Source of the DNA: an uncultured Rubrobacteraceae bacterium | Lineage (GTDB): Bacteria; Actinomycetota; Rubrobacteria; Rubrobacterales; Rubrobacteraceae | Length of the DNA stretch: 12,595 nt | Reading direction: 5' to 3' | Assembly: GCA_902805985.1 (NCBI GenBank) | Contig: CADCUW010000454.1 | Coordinates: forward strand, 1-12,595 | Shown here: positions 1-6,718 of the stretch, in pieces | Numbering within the stretch: position 1 is the first letter of the stretch | Layout of the letters: each line of letters begins with the position of its first letter | Position numbers and translations under genes: made by a program | Notes under the pieces: model-generated | Seen by the model: only the letters and a program-made list of their open reading frames with translations | Database searches by the model: none | Told to the model about the DNA's origin: nothing

Positions 1-149
1 TGGCCCACGGCCACCAGAAAGAAAAAGACGCCAGGCGGCATCGCCGCAGCGAGCTGGCCCGGCAGAACCCACAAGTGGATCCCCTGCGAGACGAAAGCCA
101 GCGCGGCCGCGAGGCGGCGCGGATTCGATCCGTGCTCCTTCGTCCCCAT
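1..149 (-). CDS. Partial membrane protein downstream of the multicopper oxidase
   Basis: An open frame starts with ATG at 149 and runs off the left edge, leaving 49 visible residues beginning MGTKEHGSNPRRLAAALAF. After a short basic N-terminus it turns hydrophobic from about residue 13 to 49, with an IHLWVLPGQ stretch between two likely membrane segments, so it is probably an integral membrane protein. The start lies 1 nt after the oxidase TGA, and GAGGT sits 8 nt before the ATG, so translation is probably coupled to the oxidase. I do not recognise the family. The position suggests, but does not show, a role alongside the exported copper enzyme. The C-terminus lies outside the window. Confidence 0.6.
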   Translation of the reverse strand, partial: MGTKEHGSNPRRLAAALAFVSQGIHLWVLPGQLAAAMPPGVFFFLVAVG

Positions 150-150
150 C

Positions 151-1743
151 TCAGACGACCTCGAAGTTGGCCATCATCATCATGTCCTCGTGCTCGAGGT
201 TGTGGCAGTGGAAGACGTACTTGCCGCGCCACCCCTCGAAGCGGACGGCCACGCGCACGGTCCCGCCCTCCAGGCTGACGGTGTCCTTCCACCCGGCGTC
301 GTAGGGGCCGGGCGGCCCGTCGTCGCGGGAGAGGACCTTGAAGTGGACCAGGTGCATGTGGAAAGGGTGCGAAGGGTCGGCGGAGATCTCCCAGATCTCG
401 GTCGAGCCCAACCGCGGCCTGGCGTCTATGCGCCCGGGATCGAATACCTTCATGTTTATGGCGGACACTCCGCCGCCCACGCCCGCTATGAACTGGAACT
501 TCCGCGTGACCTCGACGTCGTCGGGGTCGGGGAAGTCGAGGTCGGGCGCGAGCCTCTCCGGCACCGAACTCTCTTCTTTATCTCTGCGGGCCACGACGAA
601 CCGCATGACGTCGGAGGTGCGCCCCTCGCCGCGCAGGTTCTTTAGCGTCACCTCCGTGCCCACCGGGTAGCGCGAGAAGTCCACCACCACGTCGAACCGC
701 TCGGCGGGTGCTGCGACGATGCTGCTGTGGGGGACGGGCGCTTCGAGCAGGCCGCCGTCGCTGCCAACCTGGACGAACGACTTGCCTCCCGGCGGTGGAG
801 GATCTAGCGCGAGCTCGTAGGAGCGGGCGTTGGAGGCGTTGAGGATGCGGAGGCGGTGCATCGTGTTCGAGACCTCCAGTTGCGGCCACGGGGCGCCGTT
901 TACGAGGACCGTGTCGCCGTACATGCCGTTGGCGGCGTGCGCCAGGACGCCGGGCTCCTCTTGCAGGGTGGGGTCGAGCGAGGGGTAGTAGAAGGAGCCG
1001 TCTTCCCTGAAGGTGCGGTCCGTGATGACGAGCGGCACCTCCCTCTCGCCTCCCGGCAGCGGCAGACCGTCCTCGACCTCGTCGCGCAGGACGTACACCC
1101 CCGCGAGCCCCCTGTAGACCTGGGGACCCGTGAAGTCCATGCGGTGGTCGTGGTACCAGAGCGTGGCCGCGCGGTGCGCATTTGGGTAGGAGTAGTCCTT
1201 GAACATGTGCGCGTGCTCCCCGGGCTCACCGTGCGCCGCGTGCGCCGCGTGCGCCTGGGCGCCGTGGCCGTGGCCCTTCGGCACTATGAGGTCGGTGGGG
1301 TAGCCGTCGCTCTCGGGCGGGGTCTTGCCGCCGTGGAGGTGGACGGAGACCGGGACCGGCAGCTCGTTCCACTGGCGGACCACGACGGGCCGGTCCCTCC
1401 TGGCTTCGATCGTGGGACCGGGGAAGACGCCGTCGTAGCCCCAAACTTCGGTCTTGAGGCCGGGTAGGATCTCCTGCATCGCCGCCTTCTGGACCATCTC
1501 ATAGTGGTCGGCGCCGCGGCGGGCGCCGCGGCGGGCGTCGCCGCGAGCGTCGCCGCGGGCGTCGACGGGCCTGGCGACCGGCGGGATCGGCAACGGTACC
1601 GCGAAAGGCTCCACGCTCGGGCTCCGGACCGCGGCCGAGGCGGCCAGACGGCCCACCGGCACCGAGAGCGCGCCGAGCGGCAACGCCAGCCCCGCCCCGG
1701 CCATCGCACCCATCTTCAAGAAGTGTCTGCGCGTGATCTTCAA
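151..1743 (-). CDS. Tat-exported multicopper oxidase (CotA/bilirubin oxidase type)
   Basis: The 530-residue protein has all four copper-binding motifs of multicopper oxidases: HLHGG (135-139), WYHDH (196-200), HPFHMH (459-464) and HCHNLEHEDMMM (from 512). The type 1 axial Met is present five residues after His518, as in CotA. The N-terminus TRRHFLK followed by a hydrophobic, Ala-rich stretch is a twin-arginine signal, so the enzyme should be folded with copper and exported. Such enzymes oxidise phenols, bilirubin or metals and reduce O2 to water; the substrate here is unknown. The segment TPPESDGYP after the first motif is CotA-like. Two oddities are a DARG/GARR repeat linker (61-79) and a His/Ala-rich insertion (156-180) between the first two motifs. 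The start codon is TTG, with GGAAGG and GGGGAG just upstream. The length is normal for the family. Confidence 0.93.
   Translation of the reverse strand: MKITRRHFLKMGAMAGAGLALPLGALSVPVGRLAASAAVRSPSVEPFAVPLPIPPVARPVDARGDARGDARRGARRGADHYEMVQKAAMQEILPGLKTEVWGYDGVFPGPTIEARRDRPVVVRQWNELPVPVSVHLHGGKTPPESDGYPTDLIVPKGHGHGAQAHAAHAAHGEPGEHAHMFKDYSYPNAHRAATLWYHDHRMDFTGPQVYRGLAGVYVLRDEVEDGLPLPGGEREVPLVITDRTFREDGSFYYPSLDPTLQEEPGVLAHAANGMYGDTVLVNGAPWPQLEVSNTMHRLRILNASNARSYELALDPPPPGGKSFVQVGSDGGLLEAPVPHSSIVAAPAERFDVVVDFSRYPVGTEVTLKNLRGEGRTSDVMRFVVARRDKEESSVPERLAPDLDFPDPDDVEVTRKFQFIAGVGGGVSAINMKVFDPGRIDARPRLGSTEIWEISADPSHPFHMHLVHFKVLSRDDGPPGPYDAGWKDTVSLEGGTVRVAVRFEGWRGKYVFHCHNLEHEDMMMMANFEVV
1510..1569 (-). 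repeat. Tandem 12-bp repeat inside the multicopper oxidase gene
   Basis: Five consecutive 12-bp units are visible. Two are identical GGCGCCGCGGCG units (1510-1533), followed by GGCGTCGCCGCG, AGCGTCGCCGCG and a degenerate GGCGTCGACGGG. Because 12 is a multiple of three, each unit adds four residues to the protein without breaking the frame, giving the DARG DARG DARR GARR series between the Tat signal and the first cupredoxin domain. Copy number could vary between strains by slippage. A role as a flexible linker is inference. Confidence 0.8.
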
Positions 1744-1803
1744 TGCCTTCCGCTCCCCGTCGTGCGCCGTCTTGCGGGGTTCCCGTGTAGGGTCTACCCC
1801 GAC

Positions 1804-1831
1804 TCGTCATGACGAAGGTACGGCCTGACGA
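1804..1831 (-). promoter_or_regulatory. Palindrome plus repeated TGACGA upstream of the oxidase gene
   Basis: TCGTCATGACGA at 1804-1815 is a perfect 12-bp palindrome. A further TGACGA copy lies at 1826-1831, 16 bp after the TGACGA half of the palindrome. The group sits about 60 to 90 nt upstream of the oxidase start, inside the 160-nt gap behind the LuxR gene, where a promoter and operator would be expected. I see no convincing -35/-10 pair, so an operator role is a guess. Confidence 0.3.
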
Positions 1832-1903
1832 GGGATGGCGGCATCGGCCGAAGGATTGGTTCGGTGGTTCAGCGGGTGGTTTATTCGCCGCTTCGGTCGG
1901 CGG

Positions 1904-2578
1904 CTAGGGCAGGAGTTCGAGCTCTCGCGCCCGCGCGACGGCTTCGGTGCGGTTCCTTACCTCGAGCTTGTTGTAGATGTTGTTCACGTGGGACTTTACG
2001 GTGCCGACGGCGACGAAGAGGTCGCCTGCGATCTCGGAGTTGGTCCGGCCCGAGGCCAGGAGGTTCAGGACCTCGAGCTCCCGCTCGCTCAGGTCTTCGG
2101 AAGGCGGCTTCGGCGCCCTTACGTCGGGGTCGTTGGCCGAGGGCAAGGACGGTTGCGGCGTCTCGCGCGTGTCCCGCTCCGCGAGGGCGTAGGTCCTGAT
2201 GCCCTCCTCGACCTGTAACCGCAGGTACCCCTTGCCCGTGAGTTCCTCGAGCATGCTCGCCGCCTCGTCGGCGGTCAGGGAGGTGCTTATAGCGGCGGTG
2301 ACCGGCGTGATGCCGCCCCGCTCCTCCAGGGCCCCGAGAAGCTCCTTCTCTCTCTCCCTGGCGCCCGTCACGGCGCGGCGCGAGGCCTCGTGCGCGGCTA
2401 TGGCGCGGTTGATCTGCCACAGCAGAAGAACGGGGGCCGCCACCCCGATGCCGAGCACGCCGACCCACACGATGCCCACGTTGGCCAGCCCCCTGTCTAT
2501 AATCATTCCGAGCGACACGAGCAGGAGAAACACGCACCAGACCCCTACGCCCAGCACGGCCAAGACCCGGGCCATCAT
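1904..2578 (-). CDS. Membrane-anchored LuxR-type transcriptional regulator
   Basis: This is a 224-residue protein. Two hydrophobic segments (about 5-25 and 34-54) form a membrane hairpin. A charged, helical stretch (57-85) and a region resembling a winged helix (about 78-132, including ADEAASMLEELTGKGYLRLQ) follow. After a Pro-rich linker, a classical LuxR/GerE helix-turn-helix runs from LSERELEVL (163) through SEIAGDLFVAVGTVKSHVNNI to the end. There is no receiver or ligand-binding domain, so it may report membrane state or a partner protein; that is inference. The first of two adjacent ATGs is chosen because GAGGAGG lies about 10 nt upstream. It stands 160 nt upstream of the oxidase, on the same strand, and could control it. 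A short GC stem follows the stop but has no U-tract. Confidence 0.85.
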   Translation of the reverse strand: MMARVLAVLGVGVWCVFLLLVSLGMIIDRGLANVGIVWVGVLGIGVAAPVLLLWQINRAIAAHEASRRAVTGAREREKELLGALEERGGITPVTAAISTSLTADEAASMLEELTGKGYLRLQVEEGIRTYALAERDTRETPQPSLPSANDPDVRAPKPPSEDLSERELEVLNLLASGRTNSEIAGDLFVAVGTVKSHVNNIYNKLEVRNRTEAVARARELELLP

Positions 2579-2663
2579 AGGGCGAAACCCTCCTCGCGTG
2601 ACCCGGAAGGCCCCGTGCTCCCCACGGACCCGCGTCTCTTGGACCTCTCGTGCGCAACCTCGG

Positions 2664-2687
2664 GCATCATATGATGCGACCAGTATA
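2664..2687 (-). promoter_or_regulatory. Perfect 14-bp palindrome beside a -10-like box, upstream of the LuxR gene
   Basis: GCATCATATGATGC (2664-2677) is a perfect palindrome and unusually AT-rich for this DNA. On the minus strand it lies 4 nt after TATACT (2682-2687), a plausible -10 box, which places the palindrome over the expected transcription start of the LuxR gene. A good -35 is not visible. This arrangement suits a dimeric repressor, or the LuxR protein acting on its own gene, but no binding has been shown. Confidence 0.45.
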
Positions 2688-2774
2688 TCCCGCGATCCGC
2701 CGGCACATCCTCTGCGGGATGGCGCCTCGTTCGTAGGGGCGGACGGCCCGAAGCCGCCCGCCCCACAGGGTCGT

Positions 2775-3992
2775 TCAGGCGGCCACCTTCTCGTCCCAAT
2801 CTATGTGGTGGTCGTGCATCCAGGCGAGTGATCCGCCGCCGGCGACGCGCTTGAGGATCATGGGCAGCATCAGGTCGCGCAGCGCCCGGCCGACGGGCCC
2901 GGCCGCCTTGCTGTTGCTCGTCCTGGCCCCGTGCGCGACGATGCGCTCCACCCGCCCGCGGCGCAGGCGCTCGTAGGCGGCGAAGGCCTGCCCGGTGTCC
3001 GGGAGATCACGCAGGCACCTGGCGAGCACGACGGCGTCCTCGACGGCCATGGAGGCGCCCTGCCCGGAGGAGGGCGCCGTGGCGTGCGCCGCGTCCCCGA
3101 TGACGATCATCGGTCCCCTGTGCCAGGTCGGGACGGAGGGGAGGTCGTGGGTGGCCCAGCCGGCGAGCTTGCCCGGGGTTGCCTGGACGATCTCGGCAGC
3201 GGGCGTGGCGTCGTCGGCGAAGAGGTTCGTCAGCATCTCCCTCCACCCTTCCGTGCCGATGGCGGCGAGCTCCGCGCCTGTGGGCTCGTCGGCGCGGGGA
3301 GGGTTGGCGAACCACCAGACCTCTCCGGAGGGATGGACGGCGTAGCCAAAGAACGCGCGTTTGCCGAAGACCATCCTGAACGTGCCAGGCTCGGCCCGAA
3401 CGCGCATGCCACTGGCGTAGCCGCCGATGTTGAGCACGGGGATGTAGCGGGTCCCTGGAGCCGACGGGTCGATGACGCGGCGGGTGCGGGAGTGTATGCC
3501 GTCGGCCCCGAGGAGCAGATCCCCCTCCGCCTCGGTGCCGTCCTCGAAGCGAGCCACGACTCCGCCGTCGGGGGTGACCCCGGCGTCTAGCAGACGCTTG
3601 CCGTACTCGACGCGGACGCCGCGCCGGACAGCCTCGTCGCGCAGCGCCCGGTAGAGGTCGGCCCGCTTGAGGGTCTGGCTTACCGTGCCGTCTGGAAGCG
3701 CCCCGCCGTTGGGGACGTCCCCGAGGTGCTTGCCGGTGCCGCTCTGGATCGACATGCGCGGGGTCGGGAAGCCTGCTGAGAGCACGAGGCGGTGGGCGTC
3801 GATGGCGCGCAGGGCGTCCATGCCGTTGCTGGCAAAGGTGAGGAACGCGCCTGCGGCGTCCGCGCCGCCCGCGTACGCCTCGTAGACGACCGCCTCTATC
3901 CCGGCCCGCCGCAGCGCCATCGCCGCCGCAGGTCCGGCGATGCCGCCGCCGACGATGAGGGCCTTGCGCTCTCTTCGCGTCGCGTCCCTCAT
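2775..3992 (-). CDS. FAD-dependent aromatic-type monooxygenase (class A flavoprotein)
   Basis: This is a 405-residue flavoprotein of the PHBH-like family. The Rossmann FAD motif GGGIAGPAAAMALRRAG is at 15-31, the DG motif GADGIHSRTRR at 162-172, and the GD motif IGDAAHATAPSSGQGASMA at 298-316. Such enzymes use NAD(P)H and O2 to hydroxylate aromatic or polycyclic substrates; relatives include HpxO-type urate hydroxylase, TetX and antibiotic-tailoring oxygenases. The substrate cannot be read from the sequence. The start at 3992 is chosen over a longer frame (4115) because it puts the FAD motif at the usual distance from the N-terminus, has AGGA 7 nt upstream, and overlaps the previous stop as ATGA. 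It is therefore translationally coupled to the SnoaL-like gene. Confidence 0.9.
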   Translation of the reverse strand: MRDATRRERKALIVGGGIAGPAAAMALRRAGIEAVVYEAYAGGADAAGAFLTFASNGMDALRAIDAHRLVLSAGFPTPRMSIQSGTGKHLGDVPNGGALPDGTVSQTLKRADLYRALRDEAVRRGVRVEYGKRLLDAGVTPDGGVVARFEDGTEAEGDLLLGADGIHSRTRRVIDPSAPGTRYIPVLNIGGYASGMRVRAEPGTFRMVFGKRAFFGYAVHPSGEVWWFANPPRADEPTGAELAAIGTEGWREMLTNLFADDATPAAEIVQATPGKLAGWATHDLPSVPTWHRGPMIVIGDAAHATAPSSGQGASMAVEDAVVLARCLRDLPDTGQAFAAYERLRRGRVERIVAHGARTSNSKAAGPVGRALRDLMLPMILKRVAGGGSLAWMHDHHIDWDEKVAA

Positions 3993-4501
3993 GCTCCGTT
4001 CCTTCCGGGCCCGAAGGCCCTCCATATCCGGTCCGTGATCGCCCAGATCAAGAACGAGCGTACGCCGTGGCCTATGGGCCGGACGCGCGTGTTGTGGAAT
4101 GCGGCGAAGCGCCACCCTTCTTCGCGCTTCACGGCGAGGAGCGTCTGGATCGAGTCGCGCTCCGGCGACGGCTCCCTCTTGCCGCGCATCAGGGTGCCGC
4201 CGGTCGCGTGGACGAGGGCGACACCGGGAACCGGGAACTTGACGCCCTCGATCCGGCCGGTAAGGCGCGTACCTTTCATGAACTTGTCGAAGAGCCGCTG
4301 GTGCGAGGAGGAGATCTCCTCCCGTCCCCTCGTGCGCGTACCGTCGAAGGCCACGTAATCGGCGTCCTCGGTGAACCGGGAGCCGTAGGCCCCGCCGTCG
4401 CCCCTGGCCCAGTCTTCAAGCAGCTTCTCGAACAGTTCGCGTACGGCCCGCTCGTCCGCGGGGTCTCTTCTAGTCTCGTGGTGATCGCTTCGAACGTGCA
4501 T
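3989..4501 (-). CDS. SnoaL-like/DUF4440 (SgcJ/EcaC-type) protein
   Basis: This is a 170-residue protein with the pattern of the NTF2-like SnoaL/DUF4440 fold: an N-terminal helix ERAVRELFEKLLEDWARGD, then FTEDADYVAFDGTRTRGREEI, a central helix HQRLFDKFMKG, and closing beta strands with GWRFAAFHNTRV. Members are cyclases, isomerases or ligand-binding proteins and often sit beside oxygenases. The C-terminal tail (FLIWAITDRIWRAF) is hydrophobic and longer than usual. The gene is first in a two-gene unit with the FAD monooxygenase, whose ATG overlaps its TGA. GAGGAG lies about 11 nt before the ATG. A joint role in hydroxylating and processing a small ring compound is inference. Confidence 0.82.
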   Translation of the reverse strand: MHVRSDHHETRRDPADERAVRELFEKLLEDWARGDGGAYGSRFTEDADYVAFDGTRTRGREEISSSHQRLFDKFMKGTRLTGRIEGVKFPVPGVALVHATGGTLMRGKREPSPERDSIQTLLAVKREEGWRFAAFHNTRVRPIGHGVRSFLIWAITDRIWRAFGPGRNGA

Positions 4502-4700
4502 GTGGTCGAAGGCTCCTCTACGTCGAAATTGGCACCCGACGCCGATCTACGGGCGACGGATCCTGCGGAGCCTTGCCTGCTATCCTTGGAGGTGGATGCT
4601 TCGGGTGGCAGGTTCCGCTCCGCGGTCCGTTGTTGCTCGGGGGTTCACGGCCTCCGGCGGGGTGTGGCAGCACCCTTCCGGGGGTCGCTCGTCTCTCACC

Positions 4701-5342
4701 TCATGGGCCCCCCTCCGTCGTCAACTCGGCACCCGCCCTGGCAGGCCGCGAGTGGAAGGATCGCCAACCCCCGATGCCCCCGAGCGTCCCGGCCCGGATC
4801 TCTCCCACCAACTCCCGGAGCCATTCGAGCTCGGCCTCCCGCAACACCAGCTCGTGCTCGGACTCGATCAGGAAGAGGCGGGGCAGCCCCAACCGCTCCG
4901 CGGCCTCCTCGAGGCCCAACCTCATCTCCCCGATCTCCTCTTCGAGAAGCCGCACCCGCTCTTCGAGCAGCCCGGCCGCCTCGTCGGGGGGGAGCGCAGC
5001 GATGAACGAGAGCCCGGCGGCGAACTGCGTGTACTCTTTGACCGGTTCTGAGAGTAGCTCGCGCAGCCAGATGAGAAACTCCGCGCGACCGGCGTCCGTG
5101 ATCCCGTACACCGTCCGCTCCGGACGCCGGCCCTCGCGTACCGTCTCCCGGGGGGAGATCAAACCCTCCCTCTCCAGCGCCCCGACCACCGAGTACAACG
5201 AGCTGTACCTGAGCCTCACCGACTCGTGCTTGCCCCGCTCCCGCATCAGGGAGACCATCTCGTAAGGGTGCATAGGCCGCTCGAAGAGAAGCGCCATAAC
5301 CGCCAGCGCCAACGGGTTGGAGACTTTCCTCTTTGAAGCCAT
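4701..5342 (-). CDS. PadR-family transcriptional regulator
   Basis: This is a 213-residue protein. Residues 8-90 match the PadR winged helix: NPLALAVMALLFERPMHPYEM, then YSSLYSVVGALEREGLI, then the wing GRRPERTVYGITDAGRAEF. Residues 97-185 form a long, charged helical region (LLEERVRLLEEEIGEMRLGLEE), the usual C-terminal dimerisation part. PadR proteins are mostly repressors released by small phenolic or drug-like ligands. The ATG has TGAGGA about 7 nt upstream. The promoter carries a dyad over its -10 box, so autorepression is likely. The SnoaL/monooxygenase pair lies 199 nt downstream on the same strand and is a candidate target or co-transcript. Confidence 0.92.
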   Translation of the reverse strand: MASKRKVSNPLALAVMALLFERPMHPYEMVSLMRERGKHESVRLRYSSLYSVVGALEREGLISPRETVREGRRPERTVYGITDAGRAEFLIWLRELLSEPVKEYTQFAAGLSFIAALPPDEAAGLLEERVRLLEEEIGEMRLGLEEAAERLGLPRLFLIESEHELVLREAELEWLRELVGEIRAGTLGGIGGWRSFHSRPARAGAELTTEGGP

Positions 5343-5368
5343 CGAACTTCCTCATAGTCTTTATCGTT

Positions 5369-5384
5369 TAGTCGAAAACGACTA
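5369..5384 (-). promoter_or_regulatory. Inverted repeat over the padR -10 box (candidate PadR operator)
   Basis: TAGTCG (5369-5374), a 4-nt spacer and CGACTA (5379-5384) form a perfect 6-bp inverted repeat. Its upstream arm overlaps the -10 hexamer TATAGT of the padR promoter, so a bound dimer would block RNA polymerase. The same heptamer TATAGTC (minus strand) recurs at 5423-5429, 43 bp away, and another inverted ATAGTC is at 5354-5359. PadR regulators commonly autoregulate through such dyads; that PadR is the protein bound here is inference. Confidence 0.6.
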
Positions 5385-5409
5385 TATAGACGGGTAGGGC
5401 TGCTGTCAA
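5381..5409 (-). promoter_or_regulatory. Strong sigma-70-type promoter of the padR gene
   Basis: On the minus strand a perfect TTGACA (-35, 5404-5409) is followed after exactly 17 bp by TATAGT (-10, 5381-5386). The expected start is near 5374, giving a leader of about 31 nt with TGAGGA before the ATG. On the plus strand, TATACA (5426-5431) lies 17 bp after CTGTCA (5403-5408), so a weaker divergent promoter toward the methyltransferase gene may overlap it. Confidence 0.75.
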
Positions 5410-5603
5410 GCGCGATGGGGGTGACTATACAAATGGCCCGATGACGACCGGGGGCGCGAGGTAGCGGTGGAAGGCGAGGTCGTGGGGTTGGCCCGGACTC
5501 GGAAAGCGGGGGCTGAGTCGGGCTTGCTGACGGGCTAGCGAAGCCGCCGTGCTACCATTCCCGCGTGGAGGTGAGGGTCGGAGCGAACGGGGAGCGTCAC
5601 TTG

Positions 5604-6302
5604 GTGCCCGCGGTGTTGTGGGCGGCTTCGTTTGTCATCTGCGCGGTCGGGGACGGGCTTCTAGGGCGATGGGTGCTGTTGCCGTTGTTCGTTGCGGCGT
5701 TCTACGGGGGCATGATCGTCATAGACCTCGTTACGTATCCGGTGCTCTCGTTCTGGCGGGGCTGGCTCAGGCGGCGGGGCCTACTGGCATGGTACCTCGT
5801 CGAGTTGGGCATCCTCTGGGGCGGGACGACGGTGTCACTCGTCTCCCTCTCGCCGGTTTGGATCGGCTGGAGCTGGAACGGGGTGCTGCTTTTGCAGCTT
5901 CTCGGCGGCGCGCTTGCCCTACTCTCCGTGGCAGTGGGGACGTGGGCCGTGGCGAAGATGGGCTGGGCGCGGCTGCTCTTCGCCGGGGCGCTCTTCCCGC
6001 CGGGGGCCGGCGCGGAGGAGAACCACGTGCCGCAGAGGCTCGTACTCGAGGGACCGTACAGGTACGTGAGGAACCCCCTCTACGACACGGACTTCGCCTT
6101 GATCCTGGGCACCGCCCTCCTAACCTCCAACTGGTTCCTCGTCCTGCTTGCCGTCCTCTATGCCGCCCAACTCGCCCTCCAACTCCCCCTAGAAGAGCGC
6201 GAGCTGCGCGTACGGTTTGGACGCCCGTACCGCCGCTACTGCGAGGTCGTGCCACGCTTCGTCCCGAGGCTCCGGCCCGTGGACCGGGGGGAACTCGAGT
6301 AG
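5604..6302 (+). CDS. ICMT/PEMT-family membrane methyltransferase
   Basis: This integral membrane protein has the C-terminal signature of isoprenylcysteine carboxyl / phospholipid methyltransferases: EGPYRYVRNPLYDTD (about 149-163), then a membrane hairpin, then LEERELRVRFGRPYRRYCEVVPRFVPR. These enzymes bind SAM at the membrane and methylate lipid-like or small hydrophobic acceptors; bacterial substrates are mostly unknown. About five or six hydrophobic segments are visible. I choose the GTG at 5604 (232 residues) because GGGGAG lies 9 nt upstream. A GTG at 5565 would add 13 residues but has no Shine-Dalgarno site. It is divergent from padR, and its promoter region may share sequences with the padR operator. 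Confidence 0.85.
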   Translation: MPAVLWAASFVICAVGDGLLGRWVLLPLFVAAFYGGMIVIDLVTYPVLSFWRGWLRRRGLLAWYLVELGILWGGTTVSLVSLSPVWIGWSWNGVLLLQLLGGALALLSVAVGTWAVAKMGWARLLFAGALFPPGAGAEENHVPQRLVLEGPYRYVRNPLYDTDFALILGTALLTSNWFLVLLAVLYAAQLALQLPLEERELRVRFGRPYRRYCEVVPRFVPRLRPVDRGELE

Positions 6303-6429
6303 AGGCTTCAGGTCTCGGGCATCAGGGAACCGCTCCTCTGATATGAGCACCCTCGACGCCGCAGTGGAGGCTTCGTCTGACCCGGGGAACGTCCTCGGTT
6401 CTGCTCCGACCCCCGGGTTACGAAACCGA

Positions 6430-6445
6430 AGCTCCCCGTGGAGCC
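6430..6445 (-). terminator. Weak hairpin between convergent genes
   Basis: GCTCC and GGAGC (6431-6444) form a 5-bp stem with a 4-nt loop, extended by a wobble pair. On the minus strand it lies about 20 nt after the stop of the 61-residue gene and is followed by a T-enriched TTCGGTTTCG. A second, longer-looped inverted repeat (ACCCGGGG 6380-6387 / CCCCGGGT 6411-6418) lies nearby. Either could end transcription between the convergent genes, but both are weak. Confidence 0.3.
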
Positions 6446-6464
6446 GGGGGACGGACGTCTGGCG

Positions 6465-6650
6465 TCATCCCCTCCGTATGCGGGTGAAGAGGGTGGTGAT
6501 CTCCTCGTCGTCTATGTAGGCCAATAGGAGGTCGTCTGCCATCAGGTGGGCGACCACCGGATTCTGGCGGCCCTCCTCGTCGGTGCCAGCGTACTGCGGG
6601 TTGCCTTCCGCGAGCCACCCCAGGTCCTCAAGAAGCCTGTCCCGGTCCAT
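6465..6650 (-). CDS. Small acidic hypothetical protein (61 aa)
   Basis: This short gene encodes MDRDRLLEDLGWLAEGNPQY and continues through an acidic, amphipathic stretch (HLMADDLLLAYIDDEEITTL) to a basic tail TRIRRG. GGGAGG lies 3 to 4 nt before the ATG, and codon third positions are GC-rich, both supporting a real gene. I prefer this ATG over an upstream start at 6983, which would overlap the divergent hydrolase gene and has Arg/Pro-rich shadow composition. No family is recognised. It is divergent from the hydrolase with a 68-nt gap. Confidence 0.65.
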   Translation of the reverse strand: MDRDRLLEDLGWLAEGNPQYAGTDEEGRQNPVVAHLMADDLLLAYIDDEEITTLFTRIRRG

Positions 6651-6718
6651 GCGCCTCCCTCTTCCGCGTGTCTGTTCCGATCCTAGCACCGGCGTGCCGG
6701 CGGGTGTAGCGGGACGAG

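Noticed and set aside
1886..1906. Stem CGCCG/CGGCG directly after the LuxR stop as a terminator
   Set aside because: Only five pairs and no U-tract; too weak to call in DNA this rich in GC.
2775..4115. Longer start for the FAD monooxygenase at 4115
   Set aside because: It would overlap the SnoaL-like gene by 127 nt and add an Arg-rich leader before the FAD motif. The ATG at 3992 has a ribosome site and an ATGA overlap.
4502..4700. A small gene or terminator between padR and the SnoaL-like gene
   Set aside because: No frame with coding character and only short, imperfect inverted repeats.
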